DNA of 23,790 bases from an uncultured Anaerococcus sp. (GTDB lineage: Bacteria > Bacillota_A > Clostridia > Tissierellales > Peptoniphilaceae): assembly GCA_902488555.1 (NCBI GenBank), contig CABTWT010000008.1, positions 1 through 23,790 on the forward strand, written 5' to 3'. The number at the start of each line of letters is the position of its first letter. Positions within the stretch are counted from its first letter, which is position 1. Made by a program: the position numbers and the translations under genes. A model generated the notes under the pieces. The model was not told the DNA's origin. It worked only from the letters and a program-made list of their open reading frames with translations, and did no database searches. Shown here piece by piece: positions 8,281 through 15,297 of this stretch.

Positions 8281-8972
8281 TGAATGATAAAAAAAGATTA
8301 ATGGATATTATAAATTTGATAGATTATGGCAAAAATGTCATAGATATAGGAACCGATCATGGATTGGTTCCTTTATATTTGGCAAAAAATAATATCAGCT
8401 CAAATATTTTGGCTACGGATATATCAGCACCATCTTTAAAAAAGCTTGAAGACCAATTGGATAGTAAGCTATCAAAAGTAATAAAAACTAAGGTGACAGA
8501 TGGCTTTAAGGGTATAGAAAGAGAAGATAATCAAATCGCCATCATTGCAGGTATGGGTGGTAATACTATTGTTGACATTATAGGTGATAGAATTGAATTT
8601 GCCCAAAATCTTGATTATATGATTTTAGAATCAAACATTGCAAGTGAAAAACTTAGATTATTTTTATACAAGAATAACTTTGAGATTATGAGAGACTTCT
8701 TATCATTTGAAAATGGAAAATACTATGATATTTTGCAAGTAAAATATGGCAATAAGAAGGAAATGAAAATTTCTGATATTTATTATGGTTTTGAGAATAT
8801 AGAGAATAAAAGTCAACTATTAGTAGAAAAATTACTTATAGATCGTAAGAAAAATCAGATTTTTAGAGAAAATATCATTAAAAATTCTAAAAATAATGAT
8901 GGTTTAGAAAAAATAAACGAAAGATTAGAAGCTATAGATGAGGTTTATGAAAGATGGAAATTAGAGAACTAA
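8280..8972 (+). CDS. trmK: tRNA (adenine(22)-N(1))-methyltransferase TrmK
   Basis: This SAM-dependent enzyme methylates N1 of adenine 22 in the tRNA D-loop region. The 230-aa product has the Rossmann SAM-binding motif VIDIGTDHGLVPLYLA (about 20-35), DISAPSL (about 51-57) and the family motif IAGMGGNTI (about 87-95). The C-terminal coiled-coil-like region is Lys/Asn/Glu-rich. The start overlaps the rpoD stop as TAATG, typical of translational coupling, and the 3' end overlaps the nif3-like gene by 19 bases. The order rpoD-trmK-nif3 is conserved in Firmicutes, which strongly supports the call. Confidence 0.93.
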   Translation: MNDKKRLMDIINLIDYGKNVIDIGTDHGLVPLYLAKNNISSNILATDISAPSLKKLEDQLDSKLSKVIKTKVTDGFKGIEREDNQIAIIAGMGGNTIVDIIGDRIEFAQNLDYMILESNIASEKLRLFLYKNNFEIMRDFLSFENGKYYDILQVKYGNKKEMKISDIYYGFENIENKSQLLVEKLLIDRKKNQIFRENIIKNSKNNDGLEKINERLEAIDEVYERWKLEN

Positions 8973-9724
8973 TAGATAAATTATGTGAAAAGTATCCACT
9001 GGATTTGCAAGAAGACTGGGATAATTCAGGACTTCAGATTGGAAATTTGGGCAATCAACTAAAAAATGTACTAATCAGCCTGGATTTGGAAGATGAGGGT
9101 GTGGATATGGCTATAGAAAATGATTGTAACCTAATTATTACCCATCATCCATATTTATTTAATTGTACAAAATCAATAGATTTTACTGATACTTTTTACA
9201 AACGCCTAGAAAAAGTAATAAAAAATGACATTAGTGTTTTTGCCATGCATACAAATCTAGATATTGCAGAAGATGGTCTTAATGACAATCTTTGTCAAAT
9301 AATAGATATCCAAAAAACTCAAGTCTTAGAACTGGATAAGGATCTAGGATTAGGTAGATTTGGAGAGGTAAAAAAGATAAAGGCAAAAGATTTTGCTAAG
9401 AGAGTAAAAGAAATTCTTAAGGCTAATGAATTAGTATGCTACGGCAATATGGAAAAAGAAATTACAAAAGTAGCTGTTTGTGGTGGTGCTGGTTCATCGC
9501 TTTTTGATGATGCTATTAGCCAAGGATGTGATCTGATGATTACAGGAGATGTTTCCTACCATATGGGTATGGACTATGCAAATAGAGGTCTTGTAATAAT
9601 CGATCCTGGTCATTTTGCAAGCGAAAACCATGTTATTTATAAGCTAGAAAATATATTAAGTGAAATGACTGATAATAAGGTTTATACTTATTCTAAAGAG
9701 GATGATTTTAGGACTTTTATTTAA
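8954..9724 (+). CDS. Nif3-like dinuclear metal centre protein
   Basis: This belongs to the Nif3/YqfO (YbgI) family, hexameric proteins with a dinuclear metal site, often labelled GTP cyclohydrolase I type 2 although the physiological role is unsettled. The 256-aa product shows the metal-ligand motifs: THHPYLF (H64, H65), MHTNLD (H99, D103) and DPGHFASE (H220, E224), plus WDNSGLQIG at 22-30. It is the short form, without the central PII/CutA-like insertion seen in Bacillus YqfO. The start at ATG 8954 lies inside trmK, with TGAGG about 10 bases upstream. It is the last gene of the dnaG operon, and rnpB begins about 40 bases after the stop. Confidence 0.93.
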   Translation: MEIRELIDKLCEKYPLDLQEDWDNSGLQIGNLGNQLKNVLISLDLEDEGVDMAIENDCNLIITHHPYLFNCTKSIDFTDTFYKRLEKVIKNDISVFAMHTNLDIAEDGLNDNLCQIIDIQKTQVLELDKDLGLGRFGEVKKIKAKDFAKRVKEILKANELVCYGNMEKEITKVAVCGGAGSSLFDDAISQGCDLMITGDVSYHMGMDYANRGLVIIDPGHFASENHVIYKLENILSEMTDNKVYTYSKEDDFRTFI

Positions 9725-9731
9725 TGTAAAT

Positions 9732-9759
9732 TTTACAAATATATTATAAAGAGTAAAAT
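9732..9759 (+). promoter_or_regulatory. Putative promoter of rnpB
   Basis: TTTACA (9732-9737), a 16-bp spacer and TAAAAT (9754-9759) predict a start near 9766, which agrees with the 5' strand of RNase P helix P1 at 9767. Confidence 0.65.
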
Positions 9760-9764
9760 AAAGT

Positions 9765-10100
9765 TTGGAGTAAATCAGACAATCGCGGCATAGTACGAGG
9801 AAAGTCCGTGCACCACAGAGCAGGATGCTTGATAACGTCAAGTAGGAGTGATCTTCAGGCAAGTGCAACAGAAAGTATACCGCCAAATTTTTGGTAAGGT
9901 TGGAATGGCGAGGTAAGAGCTCACCAGCTATATGGTGACATATAGGCTATGTAAACCCCATCCGGTGCAAGAACGAAGGGATGACAAACAAAGCTTGCTC
10001 GGCTTTGATCCAGAATGGTTGTTCGCTTGAGCTTATTGGCAACAGTAAGTCTAGATAGATGATTGTCTAATACAGAACACGGCTTATAGATTTGCTCCCT
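9765..10100 (+). ncRNA. rnpB: RNase P RNA
   Basis: This is the catalytic RNA that removes 5' leaders from pre-tRNAs. Helix P1 pairs 9767-9776 with 10089-10098 (one G-U). Universal core blocks are present in order: GAGGAAAGTCC at 9797-9807, ACAGAAA...TACCGCC near 9868-9884, GGTAAG near 9893, GAGGTAAGAGCTCACC near 9910-9925, TGCAAGA near 9966, and the 3' core ATAGAT...ACAGAACACGGCTTAT near 10055-10087. A length of about 336 nt fits the bacterial family. Ends are given to within a few bases. It is co-oriented with the upstream nif3-like gene but has its own promoter. Confidence 0.96.
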
Positions 10101-10220
10101 ACATAATAGTTACAAAATGTAACCAAAAAAATTCGAAATATTTTTTATTTACACTTTTGGTAAATAATTTACAATTTAAACTTATAAATAAAGGTTGAAA
10201 TTGTAAGCTTTTTCCATAAG
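10101..10220 (+). other. AT-rich spacer after rnpB with inverted repeats
   Basis: This spacer contains a perfect inverted repeat, GTTACA-AAA-TGTAAC, at 10109-10123, a weak A6/T6 hairpin (10125-10130/10141-10146) that may serve as the rnpB terminator, and a 9-bp inverted repeat (10169-10177/10198-10206). No gene is seen. The repeated TGTAA motifs resemble WalR half-sites, but only the pair at 10221-10237 has the correct direct-repeat spacing. Confidence 0.4.
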
Positions 10221-10272
10221 TGTAATTTTTTTGTAACTAATTGTTGACTATTTTGTTAATTTGGTATAGAAT
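10221..10272 (+). promoter_or_regulatory. WalR-type box plus sigma-A promoter
   Basis: TGTAAT (10221-10226), five T residues and TGTAAC (10232-10237) match the WalR (YycF) consensus TGTWAH-N5-TGTWAH exactly. Seven bases downstream is TTGACT (10244-10249), a 17-bp spacer and TAGAAT (10267-10272). The box directly upstream of -35 is in an activating position and precedes a wall hydrolase gene, the typical WalR target. Confidence 0.72.
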
Positions 10273-10332
10273 ATAGAAAGATTTTAATTCATAAAGGAAT
10301 ACCAAACTATTTAAGGAGAGGATTTTACACTA

Positions 10333-12030
10333 ATGAATAAAAAAAATATAGGAGCTGCTTTATCTCTTATAGCAGCTGTAACTGCAGGAGCAACAGCATA
10401 TGCTTCTACAGTAAATAATTTAGATTCTGATAAAAATACTAATTCTATGATTAGTCCATCTTATACAGAAAATAACGATTACGTGAGCTTTATACAAGCT
10501 GATTATACGAAAGATCTTAAAAATACAGCAATAGCAAAAGAAAAAAGAATTCACAAGGCTACAAAAGATGATGAAGAAAAAGTTGCTAAAATAGAAGAAG
10601 CAGCTAATAAAATTGTTGCAGAGAAACTTATTTCAATTGAAGAAACTACATATGAAGATCAAGAAACTGCAGATGTAGAACATGAAGACATAGTAGCTGC
10701 AGAAGAAGAAGTTTCTGAAGAAGAAGTCGAAGTAAATGAAGAAGTTGATGATAATCAACTAGTAGTTTATGAAGACGTAAATCTTGATAGTGCTATCGAA
10801 AATATCAATGAAGAAGACTTGGTCGAAAATGAACAAAGTGATATTGACTCACAAGTAGAATATCTAGATAGTAACGATACTGTAAGCACTGAAGCTGAGA
10901 GTAATGAAGTTTTAATTAACGAAAGTGAAAATCAAGTGGATGATAGTGATACAGAAGTTATCGAAGAAACTCCAGCTGAAGTTATCAATGAGCTTGTAAA
11001 ATACATCAATACTCAAGCTTTAAATGTAAGAAGCAGCAAATCTTTTGAAGATTCTTCAAACATAGTAAAAACATTGGCTGCTGGTGAAAAAATCAACGGA
11101 ACAGTTGATGGTGAATGGTTTAAGACCAATGACGGTTATGTTAAACTAGCTTATTTAAGTGATTCATACCCACAAGAACTTATTGATTCATTAAATAATA
11201 AAAATAAGCAAGAAGAAGCTCCTGAAGCTCAAGAATCAAATGAAGCTAGTCAAGAAATTCAAACTGAAGAAGTAGTAGAAGAAAATACAACTAATGCAGA
11301 AGCTCAAGTAGAAGAAGTAGTGGAAGATAACGAGGCAACTGAACAAGTGCAAGAAGAAGTTATTCCTGAAGTAAAAGGCCAAGCATTTACTGGTTGGGTT
11401 TACAATACAAACGTACTTAACGTACGTGATAAAGCTGTTAGCGGAAATATTATCGGTACACTAAGTAAGGGTACAAAAGTTTCTGGTGAAATAGCTGACG
11501 GCTGGGTTAAATTTGATTTTAATGGAAAAACTTCATACGTTTCTTCAAGCTATCTAACAACTGAAGAGATTAAAGAAGAAGCAAAATCACCTGCAGAAGA
11601 AGTAAAAGATGAACAAGAAGTAGCTGTAGAACAAGCACAAAAACCTGCAGTAAATAACAATGGTGTTTCAGCTGCAAATATTGCTGGCCAATTTGTTGGC
11701 TATCCATATGTTTGGGGATCATCAAATCCATCTGTTGGTTTTGATTGCTCAGGCCTAGTAGTTAATACTTATAGACAACTTGGAGTGAGCCTACCACATT
11801 CTTCAGCAGCACAGTTTAATACTGGATATGCTGTAGACTATAATAGCTTACAACCAGGTGACTTAATATTCTTTGCCATCAAGGGCGGTGGAATTGACCA
11901 CGTTGGTATTATAACAAGCTCAGATGGTACATTTATTCATGCTTCAACACCAAGATCTGGTGTAAGATACGATAATGTTTATAATAATTATTATCAAAAT
12001 ACATTCAGAGGTGCTAGAAGAATTTTCTAA
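10333..12030 (+). CDS. Secreted SH3/NlpC-P60 peptidoglycan endopeptidase
   Basis: This predicted cell-wall hydrolase cleaves peptide stems of peptidoglycan outside the cell. The 565-aa product starts with a signal peptide (cleavage likely after AYA, residue 24). A long Glu/Val/Asn-rich acidic linker (about 75-215) follows, then a bacterial SH3 domain (about 223-275, TQALNVRSSKS...GYVKLAYL), a second acidic linker, a second SH3 domain (about 352-408, NVLNVRDKAVSGNIIGTL), a short linker, and a C-terminal NlpC/P60 domain (about 448-565). The catalytic triad is visible as C472 (FDCSGL), H523 (DHVGI) and H536 (FIHAS). ATG 10333 is preceded by AGGAGAGG at 10314-10321. The upstream WalR-like site suggests control by the WalKR growth/lysis system. 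It ends at the terminator at 12044-12068. Confidence 0.95.
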   Translation: MNKKNIGAALSLIAAVTAGATAYASTVNNLDSDKNTNSMISPSYTENNDYVSFIQADYTKDLKNTAIAKEKRIHKATKDDEEKVAKIEEAANKIVAEKLISIEETTYEDQETADVEHEDIVAAEEEVSEEEVEVNEEVDDNQLVVYEDVNLDSAIENINEEDLVENEQSDIDSQVEYLDSNDTVSTEAESNEVLINESENQVDDSDTEVIEETPAEVINELVKYINTQALNVRSSKSFEDSSNIVKTLAAGEKINGTVDGEWFKTNDGYVKLAYLSDSYPQELIDSLNNKNKQEEAPEAQESNEASQEIQTEEVVEENTTNAEAQVEEVVEDNEATEQVQEEVIPEVKGQAFTGWVYNTNVLNVRDKAVSGNIIGTLSKGTKVSGEIADGWVKFDFNGKTSYVSSSYLTTEEIKEEAKSPAEEVKDEQEVAVEQAQKPAVNNNGVSAANIAGQFVGYPYVWGSSNPSVGFDCSGLVVNTYRQLGVSLPHSSAAQFNTGYAVDYNSLQPGDLIFFAIKGGGIDHVGIITSSDGTFIHASTPRSGVRYDNVYNNYYQNTFRGARRIF

Positions 12031-12043
12031 GAAAACAACATTT

Positions 12044-12068
12044 AAAACGTCCATGTGGGCGTTTTTTT
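12044..12068 (+). terminator. Rho-independent terminator
   Basis: A 9-bp stem (12044-12052/12057-12065, one G-U) with loop ATGT runs into a T-tract ending at 12068. It ends three bases before the folD-like ribosome binding site. Confidence 0.85.
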
Positions 12069-12080
12069 AATGGAGATATG

Positions 12081-12866
12081 ATGGAAATATTAAACACTGA
12101 CAAATTAAAAAAACAGATAATTGATAATTTAGAAACATCCCCAATTAATAATAAATTACTTATATTGTCAATGAATCCAAATAGTGAGGAGATATCATAC
12201 AAGAACTTTATTATAAAAAAATGTCAACAATACGGTATTGATTTTGTGGACAAAGAATTCGACTCAGCTGCTAATCCTAGTGATATTATAGATTTTACTA
12301 ATGGTCTTGATAAAGAGGATGGATTTATATTATTGTTACCATTCGACAATTATCATTTCTTAGATGCAGTACGTACAGGAATAAAAATAAAAGACTTGGA
12401 TGGCTTTACCTACACTTCTCAAGGCAAAGCATTGAATGGACAACTTGAATATTTGCCAGCAACACCCAAAGCTGTAGCTAGGTACTTACAATCTATAACT
12501 GATCTTAGAGGTAAAAACATCACAATAGCAAATAGGAGTACTCTAATCGGTTTACCTTTGGCAACATATTTGTCAAGATCAAGAGCTACGGTAAGTGTTA
12601 TAAATAGCCTTACTAAGAATCAAAAAGAACTTATCCATAGTTCTGATATTTTTATATCAGCAATTGGTAGGGCCAATCATTATGACAAGACTTATTTTAG
12701 GGATGGACAAATCCTCGTAGATGTTGGAACATCTTATGTTAATGGTATGATAGTAGGTGACATTGATTACCAAGATTTAAGTGATTTAGATATAAAAGTA
12801 CTAACAAGCAAAAAGGGAATAGGGGCTTTGACTACCCTAACCCTCATTGAAGGCTTGATAGATTAG
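12081..12866 (+). CDS. FolD-like protein, probably lacking canonical activity
   Basis: The 261-aa product aligns along its whole length with bifunctional methylenetetrahydrofolate dehydrogenase/cyclohydrolase, with a catalytic domain (KDLDGFTYTSQG, YLPATPKAVARYLQ) and a Rossmann domain (GKNITIANRSTLIGLPLATYL, DIFISAIGRA, ILVDVGTSYVNGMIVGDID). Canonical FolD carries Lys four residues after the active-site Tyr (YVxxK); here that position is Ile (SYKNFIIKKC). The LVQLPLP motif reads LLLPFDN, and the PGGVGPMT motif reads KKGIGALTT, so key residues of both activities are missing. It is also about 20 residues shorter than usual. I chose ATG 12081 because GGAG at 12072-12075 gives five-base spacing; ATG 12078 is only two bases from it. 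It is followed, 8 bases on, by the FemX-like gene. It may be a specialised or non-catalytic paralogue. Confidence 0.75.
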   Translation: MEILNTDKLKKQIIDNLETSPINNKLLILSMNPNSEEISYKNFIIKKCQQYGIDFVDKEFDSAANPSDIIDFTNGLDKEDGFILLLPFDNYHFLDAVRTGIKIKDLDGFTYTSQGKALNGQLEYLPATPKAVARYLQSITDLRGKNITIANRSTLIGLPLATYLSRSRATVSVINSLTKNQKELIHSSDIFISAIGRANHYDKTYFRDGQILVDVGTSYVNGMIVGDIDYQDLSDLDIKVLTSKKGIGALTTLTLIEGLID

Positions 12867-12874
12867 GAGAAATA

Positions 12875-13864
12875 ATGCCACTAGTTGAAACAAAAAAACA
12901 AATGGAAGAATACAAAGACTTTGTCAGAAATTCTCAATATGGCAAAGCAATGCAAGATTCAAATTGGGCTAAGATTAAGGTTAATTGGACAAATGATTAT
13001 GTGTATGTTGAAAGAAATGGTCATATTGCGGGAGCAATGAGTGTTATAGGCATAAAAAATGACAATGGCAAGCATTTTTTATATGCACCTAGGGGACCGG
13101 TTTGTGATTTCAAAGATTATGATCTTGTAGAAGAATTGATTAAGGAAGCAGAAGTATTAGTTGATAAGTACGATGCTTTTCTTTTGAGAATGGATCCAGA
13201 AGTAGATTTTAATGAAAAAATCATCTATGAATATGAAAAAAGAGGCTATGACTTTAGGACCTATGGTCTAGATAATCACGCCTTTACCCAACCTAGATAC
13301 AATATGATTCTTGAAATTGCAAGCAATGACGAAGATACTCTTTTTGAAAACTTTTCTTCTGCTACTAGAAGAAATATAAGAAAATCATACAGAAATGAGA
13401 TTGAAACAGTCAGAGAAACTAATGATAAGACAATTGATACCTTCTATGAGCTTACAAAAATTATGGCTGATAGGCAAGGAATAGGACATAGACCGAAGGA
13501 TTATTTCCAAAGACTATGTGACCATATGGGTGGAGAAATCTTCACCTCTTATTATAAGGGAGAACCACTATCATCTTCGCTCTTAGTTTCTTATAACGAC
13601 AAAGTATACTATCTTTATGCAGCTAGTTCTAACGACCATAGAAATAAAATGCCTAATTTCAATATGATATGGGAAGAAATAAAATGGTCAAAAGAAAATG
13701 GATACAAATACTTTGACTTTGGTGGAGTATTTTCTGTTGATAGCAAAGATGGTCTCTATAGATTCAAAGAAGGCTTCTGCTATCCAGATAAGTACACAGC
13801 CTTTATAGGCGAACTAGATGTAGTTTATAATAGAGATAAGTATAATGAATTTATAAAAAAATAA
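12875..13864 (+). CDS. FemABX-family peptidyltransferase (lipid II interpeptide bridge)
   Basis: FemABX enzymes use aminoacyl-tRNA to add residues to the stem peptide of lipid II, building the peptidoglycan cross-bridge at the inner membrane face. The 329-aa product has the two GNAT-like subdomains of the family: an N-terminal segment with YAPRGPVCDF (about 70-80) and a C-terminal segment with FENFSSATRRNIRKSYRNEIE (about 158-178), YYLYAASSNDHRNKMPNFNMIWEEIKWSKENGYKYFDFGG, and a final KEGF (RFKEGFC). The long coiled-coil arm typical of FemA is absent, so it is closer to the short FemX form. Which amino acid it adds cannot be read from sequence. GGAG precedes ATG 12875, eight bases after the folD-like stop, so the two are likely co-transcribed. 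Confidence 0.88.
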   Translation: MPLVETKKQMEEYKDFVRNSQYGKAMQDSNWAKIKVNWTNDYVYVERNGHIAGAMSVIGIKNDNGKHFLYAPRGPVCDFKDYDLVEELIKEAEVLVDKYDAFLLRMDPEVDFNEKIIYEYEKRGYDFRTYGLDNHAFTQPRYNMILEIASNDEDTLFENFSSATRRNIRKSYRNEIETVRETNDKTIDTFYELTKIMADRQGIGHRPKDYFQRLCDHMGGEIFTSYYKGEPLSSSLLVSYNDKVYYLYAASSNDHRNKMPNFNMIWEEIKWSKENGYKYFDFGGVFSVDSKDGLYRFKEGFCYPDKYTAFIGELDVVYNRDKYNEFIKK

Positions 13865-13865
13865 C

Positions 13866-13947
13866 CCTAAGGCTTAGAGAGCGTATTACCTAAGGTTGGA
13901 TTTTTATATCCGACTTTAGGATGCAATCTAGTCCTTAGGTTTTTTTA
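13866..13947. terminator. Compound bidirectional terminator
   Basis: An outer stem (13866-13878/13927-13939, 13 positions with one mismatch and one G-U) encloses an inner 12-bp hairpin (13889-13900/13909-13920, two G-U). The outer stem is followed by seven T residues on the plus strand; the minus strand has a T-run after its other side. It sits between the convergent femX-like and tpx genes. Confidence 0.8.
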
Positions 13948-14445
13948 TAGACTTTTTGCAACTTCTACTGCCTTTGTTATATTAGGCAAGTTTGTATTTT
14001 GATCTAGGTATTCAAGATGGCGAATTATTTTATTTTCATCAATGACAAATATAGATCGATTTAACAAATTATATTCTTCTATCAAAACTCCATATGATTT
14101 TGCAAAATCATTATGTAAATAGTCAGACAAAAATACTATGTTTTCAGATTCCTTTTCTCTAATAAATCTTTGCTCAGCAAAGGGTAAATCGTTAGAAATT
14201 GATATAATATTGAGTCTATCTTCTTGGCTAGCTTTATTTAGCATATATGTTTGTAATTCACAAATAGATGTATCAAGGGAAGGGATAACTGATATAATAG
14301 TTACTCCGTGCATTTCTTTATAAAAATCATAATCCTCTAAGTCTTTAGTTAAAGCTTTGAAATTAGGCGCTTTATCTCCTGATTTTAATTCTTCGCCTGC
14401 TAAGCTAATATCAAAGCTTCCAAACTTAGCTTTTCTTTTAGTCAT
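13945..14445 (-). CDS. tpx: Thiol peroxidase (Tpx-type peroxiredoxin) lacking the resolving Cys
   Basis: Tpx reduces hydrogen and alkyl peroxides in the cytoplasm, normally with thioredoxin. The 166-aa product matches Tpx throughout: GDKAPNFKAL, SVIPSLDTSICELQT with peroxidatic C62 and the PxxDT motif, and ISNDLPFAEQRF. In canonical atypical 2-Cys Tpx the resolving Cys follows the last motif (RFC, C95 in E. coli numbering); here that residue is I95, and C62 is the only cysteine in the protein. I chose ATG at 14445 because AGGAG lies about five bases upstream on the minus strand and the length matches the family; an upstream in-frame ATG at 14481 would add 12 unusual residues. It converges on femX and diverges from rplY. 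Confidence 0.92.
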   Translation of the reverse strand: MTKRKAKFGSFDISLAGEELKSGDKAPNFKALTKDLEDYDFYKEMHGVTIISVIPSLDTSICELQTYMLNKASQEDRLNIISISNDLPFAEQRFIREKESENIVFLSDYLHNDFAKSYGVLIEEYNLLNRSIFVIDENKIIRHLEYLDQNTNLPNITKAVEVAKSL

Positions 14446-14483
14446 AATATTCTCCTTTTTGATATTAAACACTACTACCACTT

Positions 14484-14512
14484 ATCTTATAATAAAAATT
14501 TATCATTGTAAA
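14484..14512 (-). promoter_or_regulatory. Putative tpx promoter
   Basis: On the minus strand, TTTACA (14507-14512) and TAAGAT (14484-14489) are separated by 17 bp. Its -35 overlaps the -35 of the divergent rplY promoter, so the two may compete. Confidence 0.4.
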
Positions 14513-14534
14513 GATGTGAGAATTAGGGTATAAT
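14506..14534 (+). promoter_or_regulatory. Promoter of rplY
   Basis: TTGTAA (14506-14511), a 17-bp spacer and the perfect -10 TATAAT (14529-14534) are followed by AAGGAGGG at 14557-14564 before the ATG at 14568. Confidence 0.8.
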
Positions 14535-14567
14535 TAGTCAGTATGAAAATATTATTAAGGAGGGAAT

Positions 14568-15230
14568 ATGGCAGACTTAGTTTTAAACGCAAATAATCGT
14601 CAAGCTACTGGAAAAAATAAAGTTAACAAATTAAGAGCTGAAGAATTAATTCCAGGCGTTATCTATGCCAAAGGTGAAGATAATCTTAATGTACAATTCA
14701 CATCAAGAGATTTCGATAAAATATTAAGACAAGCTGGTACATCAACAATTATCACATTAGATATTGAAGGTGATAAAAAAGATGTACTTATAAAAGATTA
14801 CCAAACACACCCATACAAAAATCAATATCTACACGTAGATTTCCAAGCAATCAACCAAAACGAAACAATCAGAGTATCCGTACCAGTTATTCTACTTGGT
14901 AGAGATGATATCAAGATTGATCAATCAGTATTGGTTCAAAATGTAGATACAATCGAAGTAGAATGTTTACCAAGATACATTCCACAAACAGCAGAAACAG
15001 ATGTTACAGAAATTCAAATTGGTGATATAAGAACTGTAGCTGATCTTGATATCTTTGGAAATGAAAACATCACAATCCTAGCTGAAGACGACGAAGTTAT
15101 CTGCTCATTACAAGAAGTTCAAGAAGTTGAAATTCCTGAAGATGAAGATAGCGAAGAAGCAGATGCAGCTGATGTTCCAACTGTTGATGAAACAGAAGAA
15201 GACGAAGAATCAAGCGAAGATGCTGAATAA
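14568..15230 (+). CDS. rplY: 50S ribosomal protein L25 / general stress protein Ctc
   Basis: This 5S-rRNA-binding ribosomal protein is of the long Ctc (TL5) type. The 220-aa product has the N-terminal L25 beta-barrel (about 5-92: RQATGKNKVNKLRAEELIPGVIYAKG, YQTHPYKNQYLHVDFQAI) and the C-terminal TL5-type beta domain (about 95-185: VSVPVILLG, QNVDTIEVECLPRYIP, ITILAEDDEVICSL). A highly acidic tail (about 188-220) rich in Asp and Glu follows. The start codon has a strong AAGGAGGG site. C-ending and A-ending optimal codons are more frequent than in neighbours, consistent with high expression. It is monocistronic, between its own promoter and the terminator at 15238-15260. Confidence 0.95.
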   Translation: MADLVLNANNRQATGKNKVNKLRAEELIPGVIYAKGEDNLNVQFTSRDFDKILRQAGTSTIITLDIEGDKKDVLIKDYQTHPYKNQYLHVDFQAINQNETIRVSVPVILLGRDDIKIDQSVLVQNVDTIEVECLPRYIPQTAETDVTEIQIGDIRTVADLDIFGNENITILAEDDEVICSLQEVQEVEIPEDEDSEEADAADVPTVDETEEDEESSEDAE

Positions 15231-15237
15231 TTAATTT

Positions 15238-15260
15238 AAAGACCTCAGGGTCTTTTTTTT
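15238..15260 (+). terminator. Rho-independent terminator
   Basis: A 7-bp stem AAAGACC/GGTCTTT (15238-15244/15249-15255) with loop TCAG is followed by a T-run. It closes the rplY transcript. Confidence 0.88.
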
Positions 15261-15282
15261 ATTTCCAAAAATTACAAGCATT

Positions 15283-15291
15283 TGTTATAAT
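15283..15291 (+). promoter_or_regulatory. Extended -10 promoter placed for a leaderless tmk mRNA
   Basis: TGTTATAAT (15283-15291) is a perfect TGN-extended -10 element; only a weak -35-like TTTCCA precedes it. Initiation six or seven bases downstream would fall at 15297-15298, the A of the tmk start codon. Confidence 0.6.
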
Positions 15292-15297
15292 AATAAT

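Noticed and set aside
9656..9886. Minus-strand open frame over rnpB
   Set aside because: It overlaps the conserved core of RNase P RNA and the nif3-like gene end, so it is a shadow.
14484..14502. Possible PerR-type box before tpx
   Set aside because: One half-site TTATAAT is good, but the second half matches poorly, so I do not claim PerR control.
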